Origin: Dichotomopilus funicola
Taxonomy: Eukaryota > Ascomycota > Sordariomycetes > Sordariales > Chaetomiaceae
Direction: 5' to 3'
Length of the DNA: 64,000 nt
Assembly (NCBI RefSeq): GCF_033296635.1
Contig: NW_026944031.1
Location: 310,001-374,000 of the forward strand
Within the stretch, counting starts at the first letter, position 1. Each line of letters starts with the position of its first letter. A program made the translations under genes and the position numbers. The notes below the pieces were generated by a model that was not told where the DNA came from, did not search any database, and worked only from the letters and a program-made list of their open reading frames with translations. This document shows, one piece after another, positions 20,874 to 31,597 of the stretch.

Positions 20874-21346
20874 GGTATCGATTGCGTCCTAAGAGGGACC
20901 TCGGCTGCAGGTGATTGGGTTGGAGTTCGTCGGGTAATCGTGAATACTTTTGTACAACCACGGTCGGCTCAGTTGAAGAGTTTCTTTTCTTTTTTGTTCT
21001 GGGAATAGGAGGCTTCTTGTACAATCTTGTTGGCGCATATAGATTTTTGCTGCGGGCATAATAGCATTACTGCGACTGAAAACACTTCGCAACTGTTCAG
21101 TTCGGGGGCTGGCGGGGTGGTGTAAATTACGAACTCACGTTACCGTACGGAATACCATGTGAGTTCTTGGCGCTCGAGAAGAGCCAGCCACATTGTAGCC
21201 ACATTCATACTCCACAAGCCACACCCACCAAATTAGGGCAGTCCAAATTTCTCCCGCTTTTGTGCGCAGGTGACATTCCCCGTCGTTGAACCTTTCACCC
21301 CAGTTTTCAGCCTCAGTTATCGCCAACCGAGCCGAAATTCTTCACA
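20874..21346. other. Intergenic ANT1 to RPL29
   Basis: It contains the ANT1 3' UTR and the RPL29 promoter. One TTAGGG hexamer lies at about 21232-21237. No gene is seen. Confidence 0.5.
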
Positions 21347-21769
21347 ATGGCCAGTATGTCACCTCCTATTAGCTCTAGGGTATAGATTATCACGATACTG
21401 ACGATTTGCAGAGTCCAAGAACTCGTCTCAGCACAACCAGTCGCGCAAGGCGCACCGGAACGGGTACGCACCCATCGCGAGAAGCTAACGACGACAACAC
21501 CACACATGAAGCCAGGCTGACATCGAGTTTTTTCAACTATAGCATTAAGAAGCCCAAGACCCAGAGGTACCCCTCGCTCAACGGTACCGACCCCAAGTTC
21601 CGAAGAAACCACAGGCACGCGCTCCACGGCACCGCTAAGGCTCTGGTACGAATCTCCCTCCCTCGATCCGACCGCTTGAATATCCTCCGCCCACACAAGC
21701 GCATCGCCGAAACTTGGCTGACAAATTGTACAGAAGGAGTTCCGTGAGGGCAAGCGGGAGACTGCTTGA
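21347..21769 (+). CDS. RPL29: 60S ribosomal protein eL29
   Basis: Small basic protein of the large ribosomal subunit. Exons 21347-21353, 21412-21463, 21543-21645 and 21734-21769 join in phase to 65 residues, the usual eL29 size. The first exon is a 7-nt micro-exon (ATGGCCA). The protein shows the family hallmarks AKSKNSSQHNQSRKAHRNG and RYPSLNGTDPKFRRNHRHAL. All four junctions follow GT-AG. Three introns in under 430 bp is typical for fungal ribosomal protein genes. Confidence 0.96.
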
Positions 21770-24603
21770 TCTGTCTTTTTCCTGGGTTGTTACGCGGCGT
21801 CTCGACGGGATTAGGAGAGAATAGGAAATGCATCCTTGGGCGTGGGACAATATGAGCTCTTTTTAACGACAACGAAGGGATTTCAAAGCGGTGATCGGAT
21901 TCCATCGCTTGCTGGGCCGGGCTTTTTGGAGGTGTTACCTAGGGCGTTATTTCGGCCAGTTCCCCCATCGGAATGCATTGACCTCCACGCACGCAGGGAG
22001 GCGGATCTCTCCAAAGGGCGTCCCATTCCTCCCTCTCTGCATGTCGCGAGGGCGTCGCTTGGTTGCGGTCCCCGACTCTCTGTCTTGGCTCAGCTCACAA
22101 GGTGTGTAAAGTTGAGTATGTTTGTGTTGATTGACGCACGACTATGGTATCAACCTCCTCCGCCCCTCACCCTTCTCACCCTCGCCTTGTTGTAGTTGTT
22201 TCTGCGGTTTCTCTGGGGGCGTCATTGCGACGAACGGCATTAGTGTGTACAGCTCTGAGCTTTTCTCCCCGTGCTCAATCTGCTGAAGGATTATATCGTG
22301 CCGAGACGGACCAGCCTTGCTATTACCAAACACCTCTGATCTTCTCTCGAAAGACTCCGGTGCATGAAAGCGAGGCTACATTCTACATTGCGACTCTCCT
22401 ATATTGCAGAGAGAGAATCTGAGTCTGTACTAAATAAAGTTTCTTACTGAGTTGCCGGCGTCCGAGGAACCATCCGGTTTAACCTCGCTGCATCCCAAGC
22501 CGGATCTCCTCGGCTCGTTTCACAAGAAAATCATAAGACCTATCACAGACACGCCCGCATCGTGTGATCTCCGGACCGCATTTTGAACATATCCTTAAAT
22601 GACATCAGGTTGTGCCGTCCAGGCATTGGGGTTCTCTGTTCCGTGGCGATCATTTTTGGACGCTTTCACCCTTGACCCGACGCCGCTCAAGCGCCGTGTC
22701 TCTGTCACTATCCACCGTCAGCTTACTATGTATACGAGCGCTACTCCGTACACTAGTTCGATTTCTGCCGAACTCGCCCCGCGGAGTCGAGCCGCTTAAC
22801 ACCGAGTGCAATTGTCGGGCCCGTTTCATGTGCCGCCCCGTCTGATATTCAAAGCTGGATTTCACGGCACGAGCAGCGGGAAACGTGTTGGATCGTGGGG
22901 AGCGTGTGACGCTCCCGCCGCCCGCAGGTTCGGTTCCAGCCTTGCTGAGTTTGAGGGGGTCCGAATTTGAGTCAAGTGGAAGGAGGCTTTGATGCACTTC
23001 ACCGCTTGGGTTGTGAGAGCAAAACACTGTGCCCTGGGCATGACATATCCGCCTGTGATATCCCGAGCACCTGAGTGTATGATTGAATTAGGAGAACCCC
23101 CTTTCTCCCTAAGGTGGCCGCGGCAGCCCCGAACAATGTCCTCCACCTCCCGAAATTCCGGGCGCTGGGAAACCCTGCTGGTGCAGCTGCCTTGCCCAGG
23201 GTTCAGGCTTAAGCGGACTCAAGCACGGATGAACCCTTACTGTCTGAGTGAAACAGAAAAGAGCTCAACTTTGTCAGCTTTCTGGTTCCGTCGGCGTACC
23301 GCCTGGAGGAAGACTAAGTCGAGGAGGTGTGAGGAAATACACTTGACTCCTGAACTTCCTATTCTCTCGAGATCCTTGAGAGAATGGTGTTAGACGGTGT
23401 TCAATGCTCGATTTAATTGGTGAAATGCACCAGGGCTCTCGCAACTCAGTTCTGGAAAGCAAGACCCGGAAGGCGAAACGACTGTTGTGGAGAAAAAGCC
23501 TGGACCAGCTGAGGCTGTGAGCCTTGAGGCCGATGGGGGCCCGCTTTTCAGCGGCGTGTGTGCGTTCCAGCCAATCTTCCGCTCCCTTTCTGTTCGTTGG
23601 CTTCTCTTCCCTTGCGGGCCCCGCCGGCTAGATCCTGCCCGCCGCCTTCAACCCGAGTCCGTCTCATCAACCAAACTACCTTTCGTTCGCCCTTCCTGGT
23701 CCTCTTCTTTTTGTTCACCCTCTTTACCACGAACCCGTCGAGTTTTCTGCTGGTTCAGGCCGGAGCCAGCCATCCTCCTCCTCCTCCCCCTCCTCCCTTC
23801 TTGTCCGTCTTTTTCTTCTCGATTGCGGATTTTCTGAATATTCAGGAGCTTTCTTAATGGGTATGTGAAGTTTGCCCCTTTCTGTGGGTTCCCCGCCCGA
23901 TCGCCCCATGTTTCGTCGTCTCGTCTTGGATGGAAGTTCGTGAACGGAGCGACCGGGCTGAGCCCCCTTCAAGCGATGAAGGGCCAACTCTGCAAAGGCC
24001 GTATTGTTGTCGCTGTCTTCGCACCATATCACCGGGGATAGTACGCGGCGATTTCTTGGCCGGTTTCTGCGATTTGCAACTCAGCTCGAGATGCGCCGTC
24101 ACAAGCTGCTTCCCGGTGCCTCCTTTGCAACTGATGCTGACTTCAATCTTCCGATCCTGCAACAGAACGTTGTTTCCTCCCGTGACCTTCTTCGCGAAAT
24201 TTCGAACCTCCTTTGAGGCCAGCGGGTTACTGCAGGAGTTTCGAAAATCTTCGCACCTTTTCGCACCCTCTCCCGCACCGACTTCGAAAGTCCTTGGCCG
24301 GCAAATATAATACCATCGAGTAATCCAACTTCGAGCAACGCATGCGATCCCCCGCCCTGGTATGTGAGCATGATCTCCCATCGCATGATGATCGATCCTG
24401 GCGATTAACAAGAAGCTTGCAGACCTAGCGCAAAGCTCACACCAAATAGCCGCGAGCCCTGTTTCAGCGTTCCCAGGCACTTGGCAGCGGCGGCCTCTCA
24501 CAAGCGCACGCTTTGATTCTTTCCCACCTTCGTTTTATAGACTTGTTACACAACTCGCCGCTTGGTCTATCGACGTTCGCAACTCGGTCACACACCGACG
24601 ATT
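21770..24603. other. 2.8-kb intergenic region RPL29 to VTS1
   Basis: No gene recognised. From about 23550 to 23860 the plus strand is strongly C/T-rich, and this continues in patches up to the VTS1 ATG, consistent with a long VTS1 leader. A 215-codon minus-strand frame (24501-23854) lies inside this leader and has no recognisable features. Confidence 0.45.
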
Positions 24604-26606
24604 ATGCTCAACATGTCCAACATCATGAGCAACCGCAACAGCACGCCCGAGGCCACCAGCGTTTCTTCGCTGCGTCCGCCCTCCTCGCGTGCCGTTGGCG
24701 CCAACAACCATGCCCTCCGTGCCTCCGCTGACATGGCCGCCTTGACCGGACAGGCTGCTGCCGGCCGGATCCGGCCCTCCTCCGACTTTTATGGTCAGGT
24801 TCAGGGAGGTCAGGGTCAGGGCAATGTCGAGATGGACCCGCAGGATAAGCTAGCCCAGCAGTGGATCGCCGACATCGACCAGTACGAGACTACTCTGGAG
24901 GAGATGGCGGCTGCGACCCTTGACCAGGACTTCAAGGATGAACTGAGTGCCATCGAACAGTGGTTCCGCGTCCTTAGTGAGGCTGAGCGGACCGCTGCTC
25001 TGTATGCACTGCTGCAGCAGACCACACAGGTTCAAATTCGCTTCTTTATTCAGGTTCTCCAACAGATGGGCAAGAACCATCCAATGTCGGGCGTTCTGTC
25101 ACCCGCAAACTTTGACAAAGGTTTGCCTTGCCCGAAATACCCGCCTTAGTTTCATACACATTCTGACCCCTCTCTTTTTTTGATGCAGATCCGATGTCGA
25201 ACCGTCTTAGTGATGCTATGAACAAGCTCACGGTCGACTCGGCCCGCAATTCGCTTGCTCGCCCGAGTGCGGGCGCAAACGTCAAGCGACAGTCTGGCCT
25301 GGATTCGTCGACTATCAACGCCATGTTCCCCGACGCCGCCGCGGCTATTGCGACTGAGAAGGCCAAGTTTACCCAGCAGACCGGTAACCCGCCGACTTCA
25401 ACTCGGAACAGCCTGGTGGATAACCGGAACTCGTTGGTGACTCCGACGATTTCGGCCCCGAAGGAAGATCCGGGCAACCAGAACCCGGCGTCTCCCTGGG
25501 GTCCCAACGACCCGGGCCGCCCTAAATCTTCTTCTGGGCAGGCACCCATGGGCCAATTTGTGCAACCCCCGCCGTCCACCGGTGGTTTGCGTTCTCCCCG
25601 CCCGCAACTTTCGGGCAACACTAACATTCAGTCGACTACTCTGACGGCTGGGGAGCCGCAGCTGGCCGACCTTCCTCTTCTGTCCCCGTACGGAGCCAGC
25701 GGCAATTGGGCCTCGATGGTCAACACGCCGATGGTGCCGAATTTCAACCAGCAGCAGCAACAGCCGGGACAACAGCAGCCTGGCCAGGGGAACAACGCCG
25801 ATATGGTGGCCAATGCCACCGCCATGAAACTCGCCGCCCTTTCGACAGTGAACAATAGATTTGCGCTGGACGATGTGCGCAAGTACCGGCGGGCCCGTTC
25901 TAACGATGCGCCAGGTGCTCCGGCGCAGAACCCTCTATCGCCCGGCGCGCCTTCCATTCCCGGGGCCATCATGGTCAGCGAGCACGGTGTGCCGCTGAGC
26001 CGGGAGCAGGTGATGGCCCTGCAGCAGTCGCAGAACCTCAGCTTCGCGGCCCATCGGTCGCGGCCGAATTCGCCTGGTATTCCAGTGCAAAACTACGGCC
26101 CGGCGCTGGCCTTCACGTCGCCGCAGAATAACGGCTTCCTAAGCGCTTATGACGGAGCTTCCTCCCTTATGAACAATGGACTGGCTCCAATGAATCTCGG
26201 TCCGTTCCAGATGGGCCTGGGCGGCCACCACGAAGGGTACCACTCGGATCACTCGGACATGGTGCGTGGCCGGTCTCCGCGCGGTCGGAGAGGCATGTCG
26301 AAGCCCCCCGAGGACCCCACCGACCCTACGCTTTTGCAGGACATCCCTAGCTGGCTGCGGAGTCTGCGACTCCACAAGTACACAGACAATCTTAAGGATA
26401 TGAAGTGGACGGATCTCGTTGAGCTGGATGACAAGCAGCTGGAAGAGCGTGGTGTCAACGCGCTGGGTGCTAGACGCAAGATGCTCAAGGTTTTTGAGCA
26501 GGTCAAGGGTATGTAGTAGCCAGAAGTAATCCGGGTGGGTGGATAGGATTGAGATCCGTTGCTAACAGATTTTACAGAGGCTAGAAACGAGGGCAGGCTG
26601 AGCTAG
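24604..26606 (+). CDS. VTS1: SAM-domain RNA-binding protein Vts1 (Smaug family)
   Basis: Post-transcriptional regulator that binds Smaug-recognition stem-loops in mRNAs and recruits deadenylation; cytoplasmic. Exons 24604-25120, 25189-26508 and 26578-26606 give 621 residues. After a Ser/Ala-rich leader, a conserved helical N-terminal module starts at DPQDKLAQQWIADIDQYE (about residue 79) and runs to about 160. The centre is Pro/Gln/Asn-rich and disordered. The SAM domain is at the C-terminus (about 560-612), with DIPSWLRSLRLHKYTDNL and ALGARRKMLKVFEQVK. The last exon adds only nine codons (EARNEGRLS). Two ATGs lie four codons apart; the first is used here. Confidence 0.94.
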
Positions 26607-27773
26607 GTCCTCCCCTCCTCTCGTTTGATACCTCCCGGCCTGTGGAGGTAACCGAAAATGAATTTACGAACGACGAAATTAAAACCCGGAACGCCCCGAA
26701 CCACATTCTTAGGGAGCATCATTGCTAAATAACATTCTTGCTTTAATGGCTTTTAGTAATGGATGCGCAGAATGGAGATGCAGGTGGCCCGGTCATGACA
26801 CTTTACTTCTTACTGCTCTTCTTCTTTCCGGTTGACCCTTGAAGTGGGCGTGCGGGTTTCCCGTCTTGGAATTCATTTATGTTTTTGAGCACAAGCATGG
26901 TTTTAGTGGGCGGTAGAGGTGTACGAGGGAGAGAGAGAAGCAGAAAGAGGGAAGAGGGATCTTGGCGGCGATGCTCTTGAGTTGGAGAAGAGAGGAAGGG
27001 ATGGGCGATATAGGCGATGAGTTGTTGGTACCTAGGTAATGGGGCATTTGATCTCACTGGGGAATGACGTTAATTGAACGAGAGGATTTTGCTCCCTGAC
27101 AGTATCTACTCCTTGTCGTCTGACGGTTGTTGTCCCAGTTCAGCATAACAAGGCTAAGTGATGGTGCTTACATGGACTCATATTCTATTCAAGTTTTGTG
27201 ATGAGTGTAGGGGCCCAAAGCGTCGGTTTAATGGCCTTGGGCGCTGAATCAATGGAGAATTATCATGTCTTTGCAGATTGACGACAATAGTTAGCACAAG
27301 TACAAAGTAGGAAACCTCCATACAGTGCAAATAAATACTGTATTCACACCGTGGTTCACTTGAGCATTGTGCATCAACTTCATTGTAGACTCCACTCAAA
27401 GCCCTTTTACATCAACTTTTCAGAACAGAAGCTCAACAACACAACACCACCGTTTCTGTGCCTCACCTTAATCGTCATATTTTAAATGCATTGACCTCTT
27501 TGAAACAACAAACATGCCGGGATTTCGATGATTGACTCCATCCAACGATAGCGACGGCGGCACTGTGGATGTCAACGCCACCTGCGATATCAGGAGGTTT
27601 CAGTGGTATTTATCGACATTCAAGAATTTGAAGAGTTAGAGGGGTGGTAAAGGAAGTCTTGAAAGGAACGAGCTATCCTTCCGCCCATTGAATCCACTCT
27701 GCGCAACCGACACCGAATTTCTTAGGCCTTGGACACAGGAAACCTATCAACGGCTCCCACTTACAAAACCAAG
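26607..27773. other. Intergenic VTS1 to TFC4
   Basis: No confident gene. A minus-strand frame of 84 codons (27057-26806) ends in a basic Lys/Ser tail, but it has low-complexity Ser/Leu/Pro content and no clear homology. Confidence 0.45.
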
Positions 27774-30700
27774 ATGGACGGGATGGGAAACAGCGGCCCG
27801 GCCGGGCCAAACACGCAGGTGGTAACCCAGTTTTCCATGAACATGGTAGACCCAAGTCTCTTCCCAGGGATTGCTCCCCCGGAACCCGATACAATGATGA
27901 CGATGCCAATGATGGACGACGACGACGACGACGACGTAGCCAGCAACATCTCCGCCGACTCCGACGCGCTCGAGCTCCGCGCCGAAGTCGAGCGCTTCGA
28001 CCTCCAGCAAGAAGCCTTCGTCGCCCGCCAGCGCGCCGAAGCATTGGGTATCCCCTACCAAACACCACCAGCGCGCAAAAAGGGCGGTCCCGGGGGCCGC
28101 AAACGAGGTAAACCTCGCAAGTCAACAGGCCCCCGCAAGGCCGCCAAGCTGCCGCCCGACATCCAGTTCCGCATGTCACTCGCCAACGAGGCGTTCCAGC
28201 AGAAGGAGTACGACCGCACAGTGGCGCACCTCTCCGAGATCATCCGCATCAACAGCGAGGTGTTCAGCGCGTGGATGCTGCTGTCGACGGTGCACGAAAC
28301 ACTCGGCCACCGCGAGCAAGCGGTATGGTGCCGCATCTCGGCGGCCCATCTCACGCCGCGTGATGTGCCGCAGTGGATCTCCACGGCCGAGTACGCGCTG
28401 GAGTGTTTGGAGGCGCTGGAGGAGGGCACGCCGGAGCGCGAGGAGATGTTGCAGCGGGCGTATGTGTGCTATACCCAGGCGCTAGAGACGGACCGCGCGA
28501 ATATTACGGCGCGGACGGGCCGCGCGGATGTGATTATGATGCAGGGGAATGCGAGTAAGGCGTTGGCGGAGTACCAGAAGGCGTTGAATTATCGGCCGTG
28601 GAATATCCGTACCGTGCGTAATATTGCGGATGTTGCGCTGGATGTGAAGGATAGGAGGAAAGGAGCGGAGATTGCGAGGGGCGCGTATCGTCGGTTGGTG
28701 GACCATTTGCAGAGCGAGGGTACGTTTGAGGCCGAGGAGGGCTGGTTTGAGTGGTCTGACTTGCGGATCTATCTCGAGTTCTTTACGATCCTGGAGCAAT
28801 GGCAGCAGGGCGCGCAGGAGCTGAAGGAGATATCCCGGTGGTTACTAGGCAGACGGGAGGAGATGTACTGGGAGGAGTGGGCCGACGATGACCGAGAATG
28901 GGATACCATCGACGACAGACGGGTGATGGTGCCCGGATACGAGCCCGCCAAGTTCCCTCTGGAAAGCTACGGCAATGGGCTGCCGCCCGACCTGCGCGCA
29001 AAGCTGTACGTTTTCCGCTGTAAGCCGGGACTGGAGTACGAGGCGGACCTGCACCTGCAGCTGCTTGACCCGACGCGACAGGAGGATTTTAAGGATTTCC
29101 CAGACTGTCTGAAGGACATCGCGGTTGTGTTGCTGGACCGGGGGCGGGCGGACGACGCCATCCGGTATCTCGACCTCTACCGGAACATCGCGGCGGACAC
29201 GGGGGAGGCGGCGCTGGACGCCGACTTCTCCGTCTGCCAGGGCCGGTACCACATGGCACGCGGCGAGAAAGCCGCGGCGGAAGAGTGTTTTATTGCCGCG
29301 ATCGAGGATGACGAGGATCATATTGAGGCTCGCGTGCAGTTGGCGAACATGTATGAGGGCGAAGAGATGCAGGAAGGGCGCGAGGAGGCGTTCTTACTGG
29401 TACGGGAAGCGATGAACTTGGAAGCGAGGAGGGGGGATGGCACAGGACGACGCCGGGGTCCGTATGGACCCAGGAAGCCTAGGGAGGGCAAGCCGCGGCC
29501 GCGGAAACCGAGGGATCCAAACAGAAAGTCTAACTACGTTCCCCGGCGACTCATCAACGAAGAGAAGAGGCGACAGCAAGAACTCGAGATGACGGCCGAG
29601 GCGGTCAAGAACTTTGATCTCCTCCGCGAAGTCCAGGACTCGGCCTTTGCCGGGGATGAGCAAGCCCAGACCGACTGGATGAAAGCGGCCAAGCACCTCA
29701 TCGACGACTTCCGATCGTACAAGCAGTTCTACCCGTGGGAGAAGTACATCAAGTTCCTCGGGTATGCAGCCAACGTGCAAGGCGGCGGGGCAGCAGTGCC
29801 GGCTAGAAATCTAAAGCTAGCCGCCATGGAAGAACGTCTACGTCTCAACCTCGCGCCCGCAGAGGGCCAGGACCAGACCATCCGCGTGCCCATCAAGTTC
29901 CCCTCCGACCACCGCGGCGTCTCGTTCCACACCTGGCTGGACCTGTTCCTCAACTACGCCTTTGCGCTGGTCCGCGCCGGCCACCATCGCGAGGCCTACG
30001 TGGTCTGCCACTCGGCCCGCGACTCTATCGTGTGGACGTCGAGCGAGTCGACTTTTCTCATCCACGTCGCGTGGGCGTCGTGCGCCGTGTACGCCGGTGA
30101 TGAAGAGACCTGCGTGGCCATCGCCCGCTATTTCATGCGCGACTACATGCCGGGCACCGATTCATACCGCATGTTCTCGGCCATGTGCCGCGTGTGTCAG
30201 ACCCCTGTGTCGTGGTACACCTCCGGACCGGCGCAAAAGTTTATTCTGCGACAGATCAAAACCATGGATACCATCGTCATGCGACAAGACGGTGCCGACG
30301 ACCCTGACCACCATCCCCAACACCCCGAGACCACGGGGAATGATAGCAGTAACAACAACGCCAACGCCAACGGCGAAATAGCCCTCGACGTCGCCCTCCT
30401 AACAATCTACGGCCACATCCTCTTCACAACAACCTCCTACACCTACGCACTCTCCTACTTCGCCCGCGCCGCCTCGCTCGACCCCTCCAACCCGCTCATC
30501 AACCTCAGCACGGGGCTCGCATACGTACACTACGCCCTCAAGCGCCAGGCCACCAACAGACAGTACCTGCTCACGCAGGGGTTTGCGTTCTTGTTTCGGT
30601 ATTATGAGGATCGGTTGGCTGCTACTGCTACTGCTTCTGATTCTATGGAGAGTTTTACGGCTACGGCTAAGGGGAATGTGGCGCAGAGACAGGAGGCACA

Positions 30701-30980
30701 TTTTAATATTGCGCGGGCGTACTCGCTTGTTGGGTTGACGGCGTTGTCGGTGGAGTATTATAAGAAGGTTTTGGCTGAGGGGAGTGCGAAGCCGGATGCC
30801 TCTGTGGATGGGGAAGAAAACGGAAATGGGGAACAGGAAGGAGATGGAGATGGAAGGGGGTTGTTGGGAGACGAGGACTTGAAAGTGGAGGCCGCGTTTA
30901 ACATTCGCACGTTGTGTTATCTGCTGGGGGATATTGAGGGGGCGAGGGCGGTTTCGGAGGAGTGGTTGGTTTTGGAGTGA
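27774..30980 (+). CDS. TFC4: Transcription factor TFIIIC subunit Tfc4/Sfc4 (TPR protein)
   Basis: Scaffold subunit of the tauA module of TFIIIC, which binds tRNA-gene A-boxes and recruits TFIIIB for RNA polymerase III. Single exon, 1068 residues from the ATG at 27774. The N-terminus is acidic, with seven Asp residues encoded by (GAC)7 at 27915-27935. A basic stretch of about 25 Lys/Arg/Gly/Pro residues follows near 105-130. Then comes a TPR array (about 138-330) with helices such as AYVCYTQALETDRANI and ALAEYQKALNYRPWNI. A second TPR region (about 470-560 and 870-1060) is separated by a basic, low-complexity linker near 560-600. The length matches yeast Tfc4 (about 1025). Confidence 0.92.
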   Translation: MDGMGNSGPAGPNTQVVTQFSMNMVDPSLFPGIAPPEPDTMMTMPMMDDDDDDDVASNISADSDALELRAEVERFDLQQEAFVARQRAEALGIPYQTPPARKKGGPGGRKRGKPRKSTGPRKAAKLPPDIQFRMSLANEAFQQKEYDRTVAHLSEIIRINSEVFSAWMLLSTVHETLGHREQAVWCRISAAHLTPRDVPQWISTAEYALECLEALEEGTPEREEMLQRAYVCYTQALETDRANITARTGRADVIMMQGNASKALAEYQKALNYRPWNIRTVRNIADVALDVKDRRKGAEIARGAYRRLVDHLQSEGTFEAEEGWFEWSDLRIYLEFFTILEQWQQGAQELKEISRWLLGRREEMYWEEWADDDREWDTIDDRRVMVPGYEPAKFPLESYGNGLPPDLRAKLYVFRCKPGLEYEADLHLQLLDPTRQEDFKDFPDCLKDIAVVLLDRGRADDAIRYLDLYRNIAADTGEAALDADFSVCQGRYHMARGEKAAAEECFIAAIEDDEDHIEARVQLANMYEGEEMQEGREEAFLLVREAMNLEARRGDGTGRRRGPYGPRKPREGKPRPRKPRDPNRKSNYVPRRLINEEKRRQQELEMTAEAVKNFDLLREVQDSAFAGDEQAQTDWMKAAKHLIDDFRSYKQFYPWEKYIKFLGYAANVQGGGAAVPARNLKLAAMEERLRLNLAPAEGQDQTIRVPIKFPSDHRGVSFHTWLDLFLNYAFALVRAGHHREAYVVCHSARDSIVWTSSESTFLIHVAWASCAVYAGDEETCVAIARYFMRDYMPGTDSYRMFSAMCRVCQTPVSWYTSGPAQKFILRQIKTMDTIVMRQDGADDPDHHPQHPETTGNDSSNNNANANGEIALDVALLTIYGHILFTTTSYTYALSYFARAASLDPSNPLINLSTGLAYVHYALKRQATNRQYLLTQGFAFLFRYYEDRLAATATASDSMESFTATAKGNVAQRQEAHFNIARAYSLVGLTALSVEYYKKVLAEGSAKPDASVDGEENGNGEQEGDGDGRGLLGDEDLKVEAAFNIRTLCYLLGDIEGARAVSEEWLVLE

Positions 30981-31562
30981 TGGTGTTTGAGGGTTGTTGG
31001 GACTGACTGACTCTAATTATGGGGGGGCGGATGGCATCAGTTTCGGTGTTGTTAAGCAAGGGCTAGTTGAGGGGAAATGTGAGTTTGTTACTCCGGCGTT
31101 TTGGGGGTTAACTTGTGTCCCACTAGGTTGGGGAATTTTATCAGGAGCATTCCGAGGCGTTTGAGATCAAAACGGGTTCATCGAATGCATTTTGGCTGTG
31201 GGAGCTTCTTGATCGTGGTTTCTGTCACATTCAGACCCCCCTCTCACACTTTAAGTCAGGGGTTCCAAGGAAACAGGAGCAAATGCGATATGTCACGTCT
31301 GTCTGCACTTTGAAAAGAAGAATCCCATTAAACTGAGTGATTTTTGAACGTGTGCTACATGTAGTAGTCCAAGACACCTTCGTCATGACAGTTGTGTTCA
31401 GCCCCCGCACCAGAGGGATTTATATCGGATCCAAGACAATCAGTCGTAGACATGCAGGTTCAACATGTTGCATAGGTAGTCGGTCTGTCTACATAGTAAT
31501 ACCCACCCACAGATCAGCCCTGCGCGATGACGTTGACATCGGGAGGACAAACCCCAGCAGCC

Positions 31563-31563
<1 letters not shown>

Positions 31564-31593
<30 letters not shown>
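31564..31593. repeat. (CAG)10 microsatellite
   Basis: Ten perfect CAG units, preceded by two more after a short interruption. They are not inside any supported coding frame. Confidence 0.9.

Positions 31594-31597
<4 letters not shown>

Noticed and set aside
23854..24501. 215-codon minus-strand frame upstream of VTS1
   Set aside because: It lies antisense in the C/T-rich VTS1 leader, has mixed composition, and lacks any motif or splice structure.
26806..27057. 84-codon minus-strand frame ending in a Lys/Ser tail
   Set aside because: Low-complexity Ser/Leu/Pro content and no recognisable family; it may be the last exon of something, but no upstream exon was found.
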